From Chitinophagaceae bacterium UBA3961 (GTDB lineage: Bacteria > Bacteroidota > Bacteroidia > Chitinophagales > Chitinophagaceae): a stretch of 31,221 nt of DNA. The notes under the pieces were generated by a model. The model did not search any database and had not been told where the DNA came from. It was given only the letters and a program-made list of their open reading frames with translations. A program made the translations under genes and the position numbers. How positions within the stretch are numbered: the stretch's first letter is position 1; each line of letters begins with the position of its first letter. The stretch is from assembly GCA_002385265.1 (NCBI GenBank), contig DGDD01000084.1:1-31221 (forward strand). The letters run 5' to 3'. Below are positions 1 to 8,425 of this stretch, piece by piece.

Positions 1-847
1 CCAACCCATAACTCGTACTTCTACCACCACCCACTTCTTTCACTAATACCTTCTTGTTCAATAAATCAGTAATATCTCTCAATGCGGTATCGGGAGAGGT
101 TTTGGTGAGCTTGGCCCATTTAGAGCTGGTGAGTGTACCTTCAAATCCGTCTAATAATCGGTTGATCATTTGGTGTTGACGGGAATTCAGAACGGTATTG
201 GCATGTAGTTCCCAGAAGCGCGCTTTTTGGAGTACTTCGGAAAGTGTTTCGTTGCTCGATTCGAGGGCATGATCCAAGCAATTCAAAAACCAGTTGAGCC
301 AGTCCGTTATATCCATAGAGCCTTTTTGGGTGTGCTCTAGGATTTCATAATAGCCTTTTCGCTCTTTTCTAATTTGAGCACTCATGCTGTAGAACCGTTG
401 CGCTGATTCATCGGCACGAGAGAGCTGTAGCTCGGCGATTGCACGCGCTATTCTTCCGTTCCCATCATCGAATGGGTGTATGGTTACAAACCATAGATGG
501 GCAATGGCGGCTTTGAGGATGGGGTCCATGGACTGGTCTTCATTGAACCAGTGAATAAATCGATTCATTTCCTCTTCAAGTCGTTCTGCTTCAGGTGCCA
601 CAAAGTGGACGATTTCTCTTCCCTTTGCACCGGATACAACCTGCATCGGATCTTCTTTTTTGTGGTTTCTCCAGTTGCCAACAGTTTTTGTATACATGCC
701 GCTTCTTCCGGTTGGAAACAAGGCTGCGTGCCAGCCGAACAAGCGATCGGCCGATAAAGTGCGAGTATGGTTTTGAGTAGCATCGAGCAACATTTCAACG
801 ACCCCATCTACATGTCGATCAGAAGGGATCAAAACGGCAATATCCAT
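1..847 (-). CDS. Fic family protein, N-terminally truncated; 3' end beyond window
   Basis: I read 282 codons on the minus strand without a stop, running off the left edge of the window. Residues 124-135 carry the complete Fic motif HPFDDGNGRIAR, which in this family transfers AMP or a related group from a nucleotide to protein hydroxyls. Residues 34-72 (LFGWHAALFP, MQVVSG) are typical of the DUF4172-Fic type. The C-terminal part, about 215-282, looks like a winged helix (TSSKWAKLTKTSPDTALRDI). Family members I know are about 370 residues and begin roughly 90-100 residues earlier, including the inhibitory TSxIEGE helix. Here the family-like reading LVRRLG continues in frame upstream of the ATG, then meets a TAA at 872-874. 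The gene has therefore lost its 5' end: either a pseudogene, or a shortened protein started at 847. The protein should end only a few residues past the window. Confidence 0.8.
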   Translation of the reverse strand, partial: MDIAVLIPSDRHVDGVVEMLLDATQNHTRTLSADRLFGWHAALFPTGRSGMYTKTVGNWRNHKKEDPMQVVSGAKGREIVHFVAPEAERLEEEMNRFIHWFNEDQSMDPILKAAIAHLWFVTIHPFDDGNGRIARAIAELQLSRADESAQRFYSMSAQIRKERKGYYEILEHTQKGSMDITDWLNWFLNCLDHALESSNETLSEVLQKARFWELHANTVLNSRQHQMINRLLDGFEGTLTSSKWAKLTKTSPDTALRDITDLLNKKVLVKEVGGGRSTSYGL

Positions 848-864
848 TCCTAGTCGGCGAACTA

Positions 865-944
865 GGGAGAATTAAGGCCTTTAATCTCAGCATTTTAACT
901 TTCTCCGCATATTTTGCGGAGAATAGAGCCTTTAATCTCCGCAT
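865..944. repeat. Two diverged palindromic repeats upstream of the fic gene
   Basis: Two imperfect direct copies, at 866-893 and 918-944, share the core CCTTTAATCTC(A/C)GCAT. Each copy is itself close to a palindrome with half-site GCGGAGATTAAAGGC. The right copy (916-942) matches its own reverse complement at 11 of 13 pairs. An additional perfect stem, TTCTCCGC (901-908) with GCGGAGAA (916-923), links them. A separate perfect palindrome, CTAGAGCTCTAG, sits at 955-966. The copies end about 18 bp upstream of the apparent fic start. They may be operator sites for the winged-helix end of the Fic protein; that role is inference. Confidence 0.6.
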
Positions 945-986
945 AGATATTGTACTAGAGCTCTAGCTTGAAAGGCAAGTCGCCGA

Positions 987-3900
987 TTACTTAGTTAGTA
1001 CCAACTCGGGAAGTATTATTTTTGATTCTCTACTGGTTGCCTCATCTTTCCAGTAAACAATAAAATTCACCTGCGCTTTGGCGATTTTGAATCCTTTCCT
1101 AGTGTAATCATTTAAGTGATCTTGAAATTTTTGAGAGAATTTGCAAATAATCTCCCCTCTTGAGTTCCCTAATCCATCTTTGAGTATCTGGAGATTTGCG
1201 CCGCTGTAAAGTCCCACTATTCTATGTTGGACATATTGAAAATAGCCAAGTCTGACATCTCTGTGAGATAGAAATAGACCTATTTGCTGGGGCTCTGGGT
1301 ATGTTAACCTGTCTTCTTTATATGTTATACCACTGAACGAAAATGGTTTCAAATAATTACCGTTGTAATGGATTGATAGAATTGATTTCGCTCTTGTAAT
1401 AGCAACGTACAGTTGTCTTTTGTGTTCATCTGTTTCTGGAGTGAAATTGCTCAATAATAAAAAAACGTTATCGAATTCTTTCCCCTTTGCTTTATGAATG
1501 GTTGAAGTATAAACAAGTTCTGATTCAATGTTAAGAAAGTCTTCTACTTTAGACTCTAGTAGAAATGAATTCCAATCACTTTTGTATTTTTTTGCTGTAT
1601 TGGAGTCTTCGAAAGCTTTGATAATTGCATTAACTAGTTCCCTTTTTGAGCTATTATGTATGTGAATGTTTAATTGTCGTTTTGCATCGGCCCAGTCTTC
1701 TTCGTTTATCAAAGGACTTTCAGTATGATTACTAATTTGATCAGAAAAGTAACGAAGTTCGTAGAGATTATTCAGATTAAATCCGTCGTTTGATTGAATC
1801 AATTTAGTTTGTATCCCCTTTTGTAATAACAATCCGGAAACAAGCATTGCATCTTCATTGGTTTTGGTAAGTATACAAGTGCTCCCCGACAGCGCTATTT
1901 GGCTAATATGATTTGCTAGCGGCACAATAATGTTGTTGTTAGTGTATTGTGTAATATCAATAAAGCCATTTTGTTGTTGCTTTGCGACGCCGGGTTCTGT
2001 TTTGAGACGCTTGCTTATTGTAGCTGCCCAGTTGTTTGCAAAGGACACAAGATTTTCCGTGCTTCTATAATTCTCTGTAAGTTGATATTTTGTGGCTGCC
2101 TTTTCGCTTACTAAGCTCTGCATAAAAGCAGAATCTGCACCCCTAAAACCGTAAATATTCTGATCATCGTCTCCAACCAAAATGACACGCATCTCCTCAT
2201 TTTGCTCCATCAGTACTTTTACTAACTCATACTCCTCTTTGTTCATATCCTGTGCTTCATCAACTACCAGTACAGATTTAGTGATACGAAAAGGCTCGAT
2301 TTCCCCTGAACGAATTTTATTAACTGCAGTACTAATTATTTTTTCCGATTCAAAAAGACTCCCAACTCTTCCCAAAAGATCAAAACAATAGGAATGAAAA
2401 GTTTTTATTTCAATGAAGTTGGCAGCGTTTCCGATTAGGTCAATCAAGCGTTTTTTAAATTCAGTGGCAGCAGCTCTAGAAAAAGTAAGCATTAATAATT
2501 GTTCGTGCTTCACGTCTTCTGTCAATAATAATGAAGCTAGTTTGTGAACCAACACTCTGGTCTTGCCACTTCCCGGTCCGGCGGCAACTACTATATATTG
2601 ATTACCCGAGTCTTTAATAATTTCTAGCTGATTGGCGGAGAGGGTGCCGAATAGTTTCATGAATTTTTCGGGTGTCAGTGTTCGCTTTATATCCTCCTGT
2701 CTGCTTCCTGGAAAATATTTTGACAAAAAAGAGAAGTAATTCAGTCGGAAATAGTCGTCTACAAACTGCAAGGCTTCATTGTAGTTACGAATCATTTTTT
2801 TCGCATATTCTCCAACAATATGAATTTGCTGTACTTTTTGTTGGTAAAACTGCTTTAGTTTTTCATAATCACTCTCTTTATATTGAATGCGATTGTTCAT
2901 TTCAATTCTGTCAATGGTGAGTTTATTGTGAACAACCAAAAATCCTCCTTCAATCTTAATTGCCTCTATTCTTGACAGGTAGAATAGGGTATCTTCAATG
3001 TCATCGATTGTTGCCTTAATGGAAAACATACTTTGCTCCTTCTCTGCTATTTCTTTTAACTCCTGAATAGAAGATTCGATCAATATTTCTTCCTGTTTAC
3101 CATCAAGCACAGATAGTTCTGAAGCCTTTTTGTACAGATACTCAGTAATTGATTTTGCCAGCAAGTGTCTTTTCTCTTGTTTTTTCTGAAAGCTTGATTT
3201 TTCAATCAACATGCCAATCTTCAGATGATTCTTTGAGTACTCGAGATTGTGTTTCTTGATCCAGTTTTTTATTGACCAAAAATTTAAGATTGTTTTGAGC
3301 TTGTTTAAAGAACTGTCTTTGACCCCCGATTGAAGGAAAAACTCAATAACCTCTTTTAAGTGATAAGAAGTATCGCCTTCATTTAAATAATTCAGAAGTA
3401 GTTCTTCTTGCTTTCTAAAACTTTCAGCTATTGCCAAAGATTTATTGACCGAATCGCTTTTTTTAACGAAGATCGTGAGATCTCTAGTTTGTGCTAGAAT
3501 CCCTTCTTCACGCATTATTTCTACGAGACGTATAACTTCTTCTTTAACAATTCCCAATTGATCGGAAATGTAATCAATCCTTGATTCGGCCATTTCTTCA
3601 GTAGAAAGCCTTTTGCTTTTGCTAGAAAAAAGTTTTTTAATGATACGGGCTGCCTTTGACTTTTGCGAATCAGAAAATTTCTCAGATGAATTAATTTTGT
3701 CAAGTGCTTCTTGAGCATTCTTACTGAGTATGCTATTTGCAAAAACCTTAGGCATATTCTGCCCTCGCTTGAGATAGCCAGCATCTTCAAGGGCTGCTAT
3801 TGCTGTTGTAACTCTCGTTTCAACTTCATTTATGCCATCGTCCCAGCCGGCTTTTCTGGCAATCTCAAGGGCAGAATTTGATACCTTATCTCTAGTTTTT

Positions 3901-5369
3901 GTTAGTTCTTTAATTGCTTTCCATATCTGGTTAATTTCTTTACTACTGATTTTTGTTTGATTTAACAGAATAAAGTGTTTATCTAAGTCTTCTTCGTTAA
4001 ACAACACATAGCAGTTGGCACTTATATTTTCATCTCGTCCCGCCCTTCCTGCTTCTTGCACATAGTTCTCTAGTGAATCAGATATATCGTAATGTATAAC
4101 AACTCCAACATCGCTTTTGTCAACCCCCATACCAAAAGCAGATGTAGCGACCATTATGTTAACATCGCCAGACATGAATGCATTTTGGTTTTCGGACTTT
4201 TCGTCTTTATCCATTTTTCCGTGGTATGGTTTTGCTACAAACCCATCATCATTTAATCTTTTGGCAAGTTTGTAAGCTTTTTTTGTTCGAGAAACATATA
4301 CAATAGTCGGACAGTTATTGGCTTCTATAATACTTCTCAATTGACTGTACTTTTCTTCTTCATTGTCTTTTTGATAAACACTATAATGTAGGTTTGTTCT
4401 TGAAGCGTTTGCCCTAAACAGATTTAAATTGAGGTTTAATTTTTCTTTGAAATACGATCTTATATCCTCTATTACTTTTTGCTTGGCGGTAGCTGTGAAG
4501 CAAGAAACGGGAATGTTAGATTCAAGGCCTTTTTTTTCTTGCAGGCTTTTTATGAAGTCTCCGATATACAGATAATCAACCCTGAAATCTTGTCCCCAAG
4601 AGGAGAAGCAATGCGCCTCATCAATTACAAATCGTGCAATTTTTCTTTTTAGAAGAAGCCGCTCAATCGTAATTGACCGGAGCGACTCAGGAGAGATATA
4701 GAGAAGACTTACCAAACCGTTTTCGATTCTTTCGATGGCTTTACTACGTTCAATCGGATCTAATAGCCCATTTATTGTTACAGCTTCTGTAATTCCCTTT
4801 TTTTCAAGATTGTCTACTTGATCTTTCATTAAAGATTGTAAAGGGGATATCACAACCGTAAGGGCTTTTGCATTTTCGCCGCTCATTAGGGCGGGAACTT
4901 GAAATGTGATAGACTTGCCACCACCAGTGGGAAATACAGCTAGAATTGATTCTCCGCGAATTGCAGCATCTACAGCATCCTGCTGCAATGGCTCCTCATT
5001 ATAAGTTCGAAAGATTGAGAAGCCAAAGTGCTTTTTTAATGCAAGAATTGGATTCAGAGCAAGCTTACAATAGTCACATCCCGATATGCATGGATTGTTT
5101 TTCATAAGGAAAATCAATCTTTCTACTTCAGGATAATTTCTCAGTACCCAAGGAGGTGTAATTGAATATCTATCGTCACAATTTAGTAGCGCCAAGGTAT
5201 AGGCTAAAGCTATAGGTGATTTTTCAATGAATGATGCAAGTTCACTTTGACTACATATTTTGCCCTGAAATCTTTTCCATATAAGGTTTTCTGCATGTTT
5301 TTTTTCTTTTGAAGATAAATATTGAAGGTATTGAAAGAAGTTGCTAAATCCTTTTTGGTCAAAAAGCAA
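987..5369 (-). CDS. RecQ-UvrD double helicase (C-terminal part of an exonuclease-RecQ-UvrD gene)
   Basis: 1460 residues with two helicase engines. The RecQ-like half has FPTGGGKS (146-153), DEAHCFSSWGQDFR (250-263) and QEAGRAGRD (438-446). The second, UvrD/Rep-like (SF1) half has GPGSGKT (931-937), VVDEAQ (1035-1040), GDDDQNIYGFRG (1066-1077), TENYRS near 1098 and YVAITRAKS (1321-1329). A cysteine cluster CISGCDYC (94-101) precedes the RecQ core and may bind metal. The protein should unwind DNA in repair or defence. The only start at the 5' end is a TTG directly after the TAA of the exonuclease frame, and both frames are in phase, so the two were probably one reading frame. Translation could begin at TTG 5369, at the ATG of residue 89, or by readthrough. 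The helicase assignment is secure; the N-terminus is not. Confidence 0.9.
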   Translation of the reverse strand: MLFDQKGFSNFFQYLQYLSSKEKKHAENLIWKRFQGKICSQSELASFIEKSPIALAYTLALLNCDDRYSITPPWVLRNYPEVERLIFLMKNNPCISGCDYCKLALNPILALKKHFGFSIFRTYNEEPLQQDAVDAAIRGESILAVFPTGGGKSITFQVPALMSGENAKALTVVISPLQSLMKDQVDNLEKKGITEAVTINGLLDPIERSKAIERIENGLVSLLYISPESLRSITIERLLLKRKIARFVIDEAHCFSSWGQDFRVDYLYIGDFIKSLQEKKGLESNIPVSCFTATAKQKVIEDIRSYFKEKLNLNLNLFRANASRTNLHYSVYQKDNEEEKYSQLRSIIEANNCPTIVYVSRTKKAYKLAKRLNDDGFVAKPYHGKMDKDEKSENQNAFMSGDVNIMVATSAFGMGVDKSDVGVVIHYDISDSLENYVQEAGRAGRDENISANCYVLFNEEDLDKHFILLNQTKISSKEINQIWKAIKELTKTRDKVSNSALEIARKAGWDDGINEVETRVTTAIAALEDAGYLKRGQNMPKVFANSILSKNAQEALDKINSSEKFSDSQKSKAARIIKKLFSSKSKRLSTEEMAESRIDYISDQLGIVKEEVIRLVEIMREEGILAQTRDLTIFVKKSDSVNKSLAIAESFRKQEELLLNYLNEGDTSYHLKEVIEFFLQSGVKDSSLNKLKTILNFWSIKNWIKKHNLEYSKNHLKIGMLIEKSSFQKKQEKRHLLAKSITEYLYKKASELSVLDGKQEEILIESSIQELKEIAEKEQSMFSIKATIDDIEDTLFYLSRIEAIKIEGGFLVVHNKLTIDRIEMNNRIQYKESDYEKLKQFYQQKVQQIHIVGEYAKKMIRNYNEALQFVDDYFRLNYFSFLSKYFPGSRQEDIKRTLTPEKFMKLFGTLSANQLEIIKDSGNQYIVVAAGPGSGKTRVLVHKLASLLLTEDVKHEQLLMLTFSRAAATEFKKRLIDLIGNAANFIEIKTFHSYCFDLLGRVGSLFESEKIISTAVNKIRSGEIEPFRITKSVLVVDEAQDMNKEEYELVKVLMEQNEEMRVILVGDDDQNIYGFRGADSAFMQSLVSEKAATKYQLTENYRSTENLVSFANNWAATISKRLKTEPGVAKQQQNGFIDITQYTNNNIIVPLANHISQIALSGSTCILTKTNEDAMLVSGLLLQKGIQTKLIQSNDGFNLNNLYELRYFSDQISNHTESPLINEEDWADAKRQLNIHIHNSSKRELVNAIIKAFEDSNTAKKYKSDWNSFLLESKVEDFLNIESELVYTSTIHKAKGKEFDNVFLLLSNFTPETDEHKRQLYVAITRAKSILSIHYNGNYLKPFSFSGITYKEDRLTYPEPQQIGLFLSHRDVRLGYFQYVQHRIVGLYSGANLQILKDGLGNSRGEIICKFSQKFQDHLNDYTRKGFKIAKAQVNFIVYWKDEATSRESKIILPELVLTK

Positions 5370-5789
5370 TTAGTAAATAATTTCCTTGAATTCATCATCA
5401 AGTTTCTGAAAAGCAGCGACTTCATCAAAGAAGAGATTCTTTGCCTTCTGTGAATCGTTCAATGGATTGTTTAGTTCGTCTGTTTGAAGCTTATCGTCTT
5501 TTAGTAGGTTATGGTATGGGTTTTTTGGAAACAATAATGGAGATAGAAAAAGTGTATCAATTGCGCGCTCCTCTCCCCAACTATTTGCACCAAGATGCTT
5601 GGCTATATAAATCAAATCATGATTGATTATATTATGACCGCATATAAAATCGGCTTTTGACAAAAAAGAAACAAGTTCGTTTAGATCATTTCTATGCAGA
5701 AGTAAACCATCTGAGCTGATAGCGCCTATGTCCAGGATCTGTTTTGAACTGGGATTCACCTCTAAATCAAAAAAGGAGACTGTTGGCAT
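5370..5789 (-). CDS. DnaQ-like DEDD 3'-5' exonuclease domain, cut off by an in-frame stop
   Basis: 139 residues matching the start of a DnaQ-type exonuclease. Exo I is FFDLEVNP (D8, E10). Exo II is FICGHNIINHD (D58). A plausible Exo III is H93 with D112 in PLNDSQKA. Such enzymes remove nucleotides from DNA 3' ends using two metal ions held by these acids. The frame ends at TAA (5372-5370), and the next codon in the same frame opens the RecQ-UvrD sequence. The residues on both sides (FKEIIY, then LLFDQKGFSNFFQYL) read like one continuous linker. I infer that the gene was, or still is, the 5' part of a roughly 1600-residue exonuclease-RecQ-UvrD protein. No promoter could be assigned with confidence upstream. 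Confidence 0.75.
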   Translation of the reverse strand: MPTVSFFDLEVNPSSKQILDIGAISSDGLLLHRNDLNELVSFLSKADFICGHNIINHDLIYIAKHLGANSWGEERAIDTLFLSPLLFPKNPYHNLLKDDKLQTDELNNPLNDSQKAKNLFFDEVAAFQKLDDEFKEIIY

Positions 5790-6325
5790 TAGGATAGGTA
5801 GGTTTGGGTTAGTTCTAAGTTAGTTTAAGGCAGTGAGTTATAGAAACCTGTTTTACTTAAACAACACTTAATTGGTTTTATTATTCATTCGGAAGAAAAT
5901 TTTCATTATTAAACCGTACAGCACAATTTATTTAAGTTAGCCTGTCAGTCTATTCCGAAATGATTTCAACCAGCCCTTATTAATCCTTAGTAGTGAGAGA
6001 GATACGCTTTAAGTAATATTGCTATAGAAAGCCGGTTATGAAATAAATGGTGATAGGAAGCTTTAGCTTTTTAGAGATGCAACTTCGATTTTTCTTTGGA
6101 TTATATGCATATCTAGAGCGTTCTCTTTCTGACTCTTATACATCTTTACTATTTCTCTCATTCAAAAGCGATCTTCGAAGTTCAATCCCTTTCATCGAAC
6201 TAGAGTGTCGTTTTGTATAGCGGTTCTGTCTGAATTTATCCGCTTGAAGCTCGATCTTCTTGTTTTAAACTTTTTTCATCTTCCTGTAAGGAATCCTTCT
6301 CCCCTACGTATAAACTAATAAAAAC
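5790..6325. other. Non-coding stretch between divergent genes
   Basis: About 540 bp separate the minus-strand exonuclease gene from the plus-strand YHS gene. I see no open frame with coding character, no RNA gene and no strong hairpin. It must hold the promoters of both flanking genes, but no clear TTTG/TAnnTTTG pair stands out. Confidence 0.5.
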
Positions 6326-6799
6326 ATGAAAAAGACGCTCAGTATACTCTTGTTAGTAGCAACTATTTTCTTACAAAATTCGGGCTTTGCTCAATCGCAA
6401 GATCAGAGAAAGCAGCAGTATAATTTAGGGAAAGCGGGACTGGCCATTGAAGGATACGATCCGGTGGCGTATTTCGTGTCGGGAAAGGCGGTTCAGGGCT
6501 CTAATAAATTCGCTACTTCTTATCAGGGTGTGCTGTACTATTTCTCTAGTCAACAAAACAAAGACTTGTTTAAGTCAAATCCCGATAAATATGAGCCTCA
6601 ATACGGTGGCTGGTGTGCCTATGCGATGGGCGCTACGGGAGAAAAAGTGGAAGTGGATCCTGAAACATTCAAGATTACTGATGGAAAACTCTATTTGTTT
6701 TATCATTCGTGGACGAACAACACACTTTTAAAGTGGAATAAAGACGAAAAGAGTTTGAAGTCAAAGGCCGATGTTTCTTGGAAAGTATTTATAAAATAA
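6326..6799 (+). CDS. Secreted YHS domain protein (first of a tandem pair)
   Basis: 157 residues. Residues 1-22 are a Sec signal peptide (basic MKK, hydrophobic core, cleavage near FAQ-SQ). The rest is one YHS domain: IEGYDPVAYF (41-50), YYFSSQQNKDLF (71-82), PQYGGWCAYA (91-100) and DGKLYLFY (119-126). YHS domains are small folds thought to bind metals or cofactors; no activity can be predicted here. A related gene follows 12 bp later, so the two are probably co-transcribed after a local duplication. The large upstream gap makes this the likely first gene of the unit. Confidence 0.85.
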   Translation: MKKTLSILLLVATIFLQNSGFAQSQDQRKQQYNLGKAGLAIEGYDPVAYFVSGKAVQGSNKFATSYQGVLYYFSSQQNKDLFKSNPDKYEPQYGGWCAYAMGATGEKVEVDPETFKITDGKLYLFYHSWTNNTLLKWNKDEKSLKSKADVSWKVFIK

Positions 6800-6811
6800 C
6801 AATATCAAATA

Positions 6812-7258
6812 ATGAAAAAATTAACACTGTTACTAGTGGTCGCTTTCGCATCATTTACTGTAATGTCGCAGTCTTCCGGAATTTTCACCGTAAATGGACT
6901 CGCAATAAAGGGCTATGATGTGGTTGCATTTTTTAAAGATAGTGCAGCCGTAAAAGGATACGATTCACTACGTTTTACCTGGAAGGATGCAGTTTGGTTG
7001 TTTTCTTCTACACAAAATTTAGAGGCGTTTAAGAAAGCGCCGGAGCAATATGAACCTCAATATGGCGGCTATTGCGCTTATGGAGTTTCGAATGGCGAAG
7101 GGCATAAAGCACCGGTTGAAATTGACACTTGGACGCTTTTAAACGGCCGGCTTTATTTCAACTACAATAATAAAGTAAAAGAATACTGGAAGAAATCTCA
7201 ACAGGAACGTATTTTAAAGGCAGATGCGAATTGGCCAAAGCTTAAAGAAAAAGGTTAG
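6812..7258 (+). CDS. Secreted YHS domain protein (second of a tandem pair)
   Basis: 148 residues with a signal peptide at about 1-19 (MKKLTLLLVVAFASFTVMSQ). It has the same YHS pattern as the gene before it: IKGYDVVAFF (32-41), WLFSSTQNLEAF (62-73), EPQYGGYCAY (81-90) and NGRLYFNY. The single cysteine at 88 matches the cysteine in the paralogue's PQYGGWCAY. The two proteins are clearly related but well diverged, so the duplication is not recent. The gene is followed by a hairpin terminator at 7285-7314, which ends the two-gene unit before the sigma factor gene. Confidence 0.85.
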   Translation: MKKLTLLLVVAFASFTVMSQSSGIFTVNGLAIKGYDVVAFFKDSAAVKGYDSLRFTWKDAVWLFSSTQNLEAFKKAPEQYEPQYGGYCAYGVSNGEGHKAPVEIDTWTLLNGRLYFNYNNKVKEYWKKSQQERILKADANWPKLKEKG

Positions 7259-7284
7259 TGTTTATGTTGTAGTGTAATGAGCCG

Positions 7285-7314
7285 CCAGAAATGGGGGCTC
7301 GTTTTCTGGTTTTT
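7285..7314 (+). terminator. Rho-independent terminator after the YHS pair
   Basis: CCAGAAA (7285-7291) pairs with TTTCTGG (7303-7309), followed by five Ts (7310-7314). An alternative stem, GAGCC (7279-7283) with GGCTC (7296-7300), overlaps it. Confidence 0.6.
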
Positions 7315-7322
7315 CAAGAAAA

Positions 7323-7340
7323 ATGTCGCCCACGCGACAT
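7323..7340. promoter_or_regulatory. Perfect inverted repeat ATGTCGC-N4-GCGACAT, candidate operator of the sigma factor gene
   Basis: ATGTCGC (7323-7329), spacer CCAC and GCGACAT (7334-7340) form an 18-bp perfect dyad. It lies beyond the YHS terminator and 60 bp before the sigma factor start. No T-run follows, so it is not a terminator. Its place suggests a protein-binding site upstream of or within the sigma promoter. The binding regulator is unknown. Confidence 0.5.
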
Positions 7341-7400
7341 GTTCATTCAAAAAAGCTTGTCGATATTTATAGTTCAAAAGGCCTTAAACTATTGAATTAA

Positions 7401-7967
7401 ATGTCTGACAATCATTTTGTAAACGACCCCAAAAAATGGGTTGAAGAATACTCTGATATGCTTTATCAGTTTGCACTTAAAAGAATTGCTGATAAGGAGT
7501 ATGCCAAAGATTTGGTGCAAGAAACCTTTATTTCAGCATGGAAAAATGTGCATCAATTCAATGCCAGTGCCAGTTTTAAGACTTGGATCGTTACGATTCT
7601 AAAAAATAAAATAATTGATCATTATAGAAAAACAGCAGTCAATACCCAATCCACTATGGTTGAGGCTGAATCTGTTTTTTTTGATGAAGCGGATCATTGG
7701 CGTGAAGGATACTATCCTGTTGAGTGGCAAGTGACAGCCACAGCAGATAATAAGCTGGAATCTTTTGAATTTATGAAAGTGCTTCAATCTTGCAAAAGCA
7801 AATTGAAAGAAATCCAGCAGCAGGTCTTTGCCTTAAAGTATTTAGAGGGTATGGAAAGTGAAGAAATTTGTAAGGCATTATCTATTACTTCCGCTAACTA
7901 TTGGGTGATTATTCATAGAGCGAAAGTTCAGTTAAGAGCTTGTTTGGAAAAAAAATGGTTTGCTTAA
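7401..7967 (+). CDS. RNA polymerase sigma factor, ECF type
   Basis: 188 residues. Region 2 spans about 20-80 (LYQFALKRIADKEYAKDLVQ, then ETFISAWKNV and FKTWIVTILKNKIIDHYRK), which contacts core polymerase and the -10 element. Region 4 spans about 130-185 (QQVFALKYLEGMESEEICKA, then ITSANYWVIIHRAKVQLR), a helix-turn-helix for -35 recognition. Regions 1 and 3 are absent, as in extracytoplasmic-function sigma factors. A linker of about 40 residues contains HWREGYYPVEW. The next gene, 12 bp downstream, encodes an HxxxCxxC protein that is probably its anti-sigma factor. Targets may include the DoxX and DinB genes downstream; this is inference. Confidence 0.92.
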   Translation: MSDNHFVNDPKKWVEEYSDMLYQFALKRIADKEYAKDLVQETFISAWKNVHQFNASASFKTWIVTILKNKIIDHYRKTAVNTQSTMVEAESVFFDEADHWREGYYPVEWQVTATADNKLESFEFMKVLQSCKSKLKEIQQQVFALKYLEGMESEEICKALSITSANYWVIIHRAKVQLRACLEKKWFA

Positions 7968-7979
7968 TAAATCAATAGC

Positions 7980-8234
7980 ATGCGAATTACCTGTAAATCA
8001 GCTTCGGAATACATTGTTAGAAAGGAAGAAGGCAAAATCTCTTTCAAGCAGAGAATACAGCTCTTTATTCATTTAATTGAATGCTCGCTTTGCAAACGAT
8101 TTAGCAAACAAAATAAGCCCATCAATCTGCTTCTAAAAAAAGAAGTAACCACTCCCGAAACTTTGACTGCTGATCAAAAATCATCCATCATAAGAAAAAT
8201 GGAAGAAGCAGAGCAGGACAATAAAGAGGCATAA
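7980..8234 (+). CDS. Small zinc-binding anti-sigma-like protein (zf-HC2 type)
   Basis: 84 residues. H31, C35 and C38 form the HLIECSLC motif of zinc-associated anti-sigma proteins, and C5 in RITCKSASEYI may supply a fourth ligand. There is no membrane segment, so it would act in the cytoplasm, possibly as a redox or metal sensor that holds the sigma factor encoded 12 bp upstream. The C-terminal half is short and charged with no recognisable sensor domain. The assignment rests on the motif and on gene order. Confidence 0.75.
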   Translation: MRITCKSASEYIVRKEEGKISFKQRIQLFIHLIECSLCKRFSKQNKPINLLLKKEVTTPETLTADQKSSIIRKMEEAEQDNKEA

Positions 8235-8425
8235 GGCATTCTTCTTTTCTCCGCATACTTCTTCATCTTAGCCGAAATAAACGAAGCAACTGCAGTTTAC
8301 ATGAGTTCTCTCAATTTTTAATCACTAATGGATCCCTTGTATTGACGTGGTCTGTTTTGATAAAATAAATTGGAAAAATTCGTAAGGAGTTTCGAAGTTG
8401 TTCGTATAAAATAGAAACACACAAC

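Noticed and set aside
865..944. Reading the fic-upstream repeats as leftover copies of the (S/T)xxxEG-coding segment
   Set aside because: The AEIKG-like peptides arise in different frames interrupted by stops, and the palindromic symmetry explains the repeat better.
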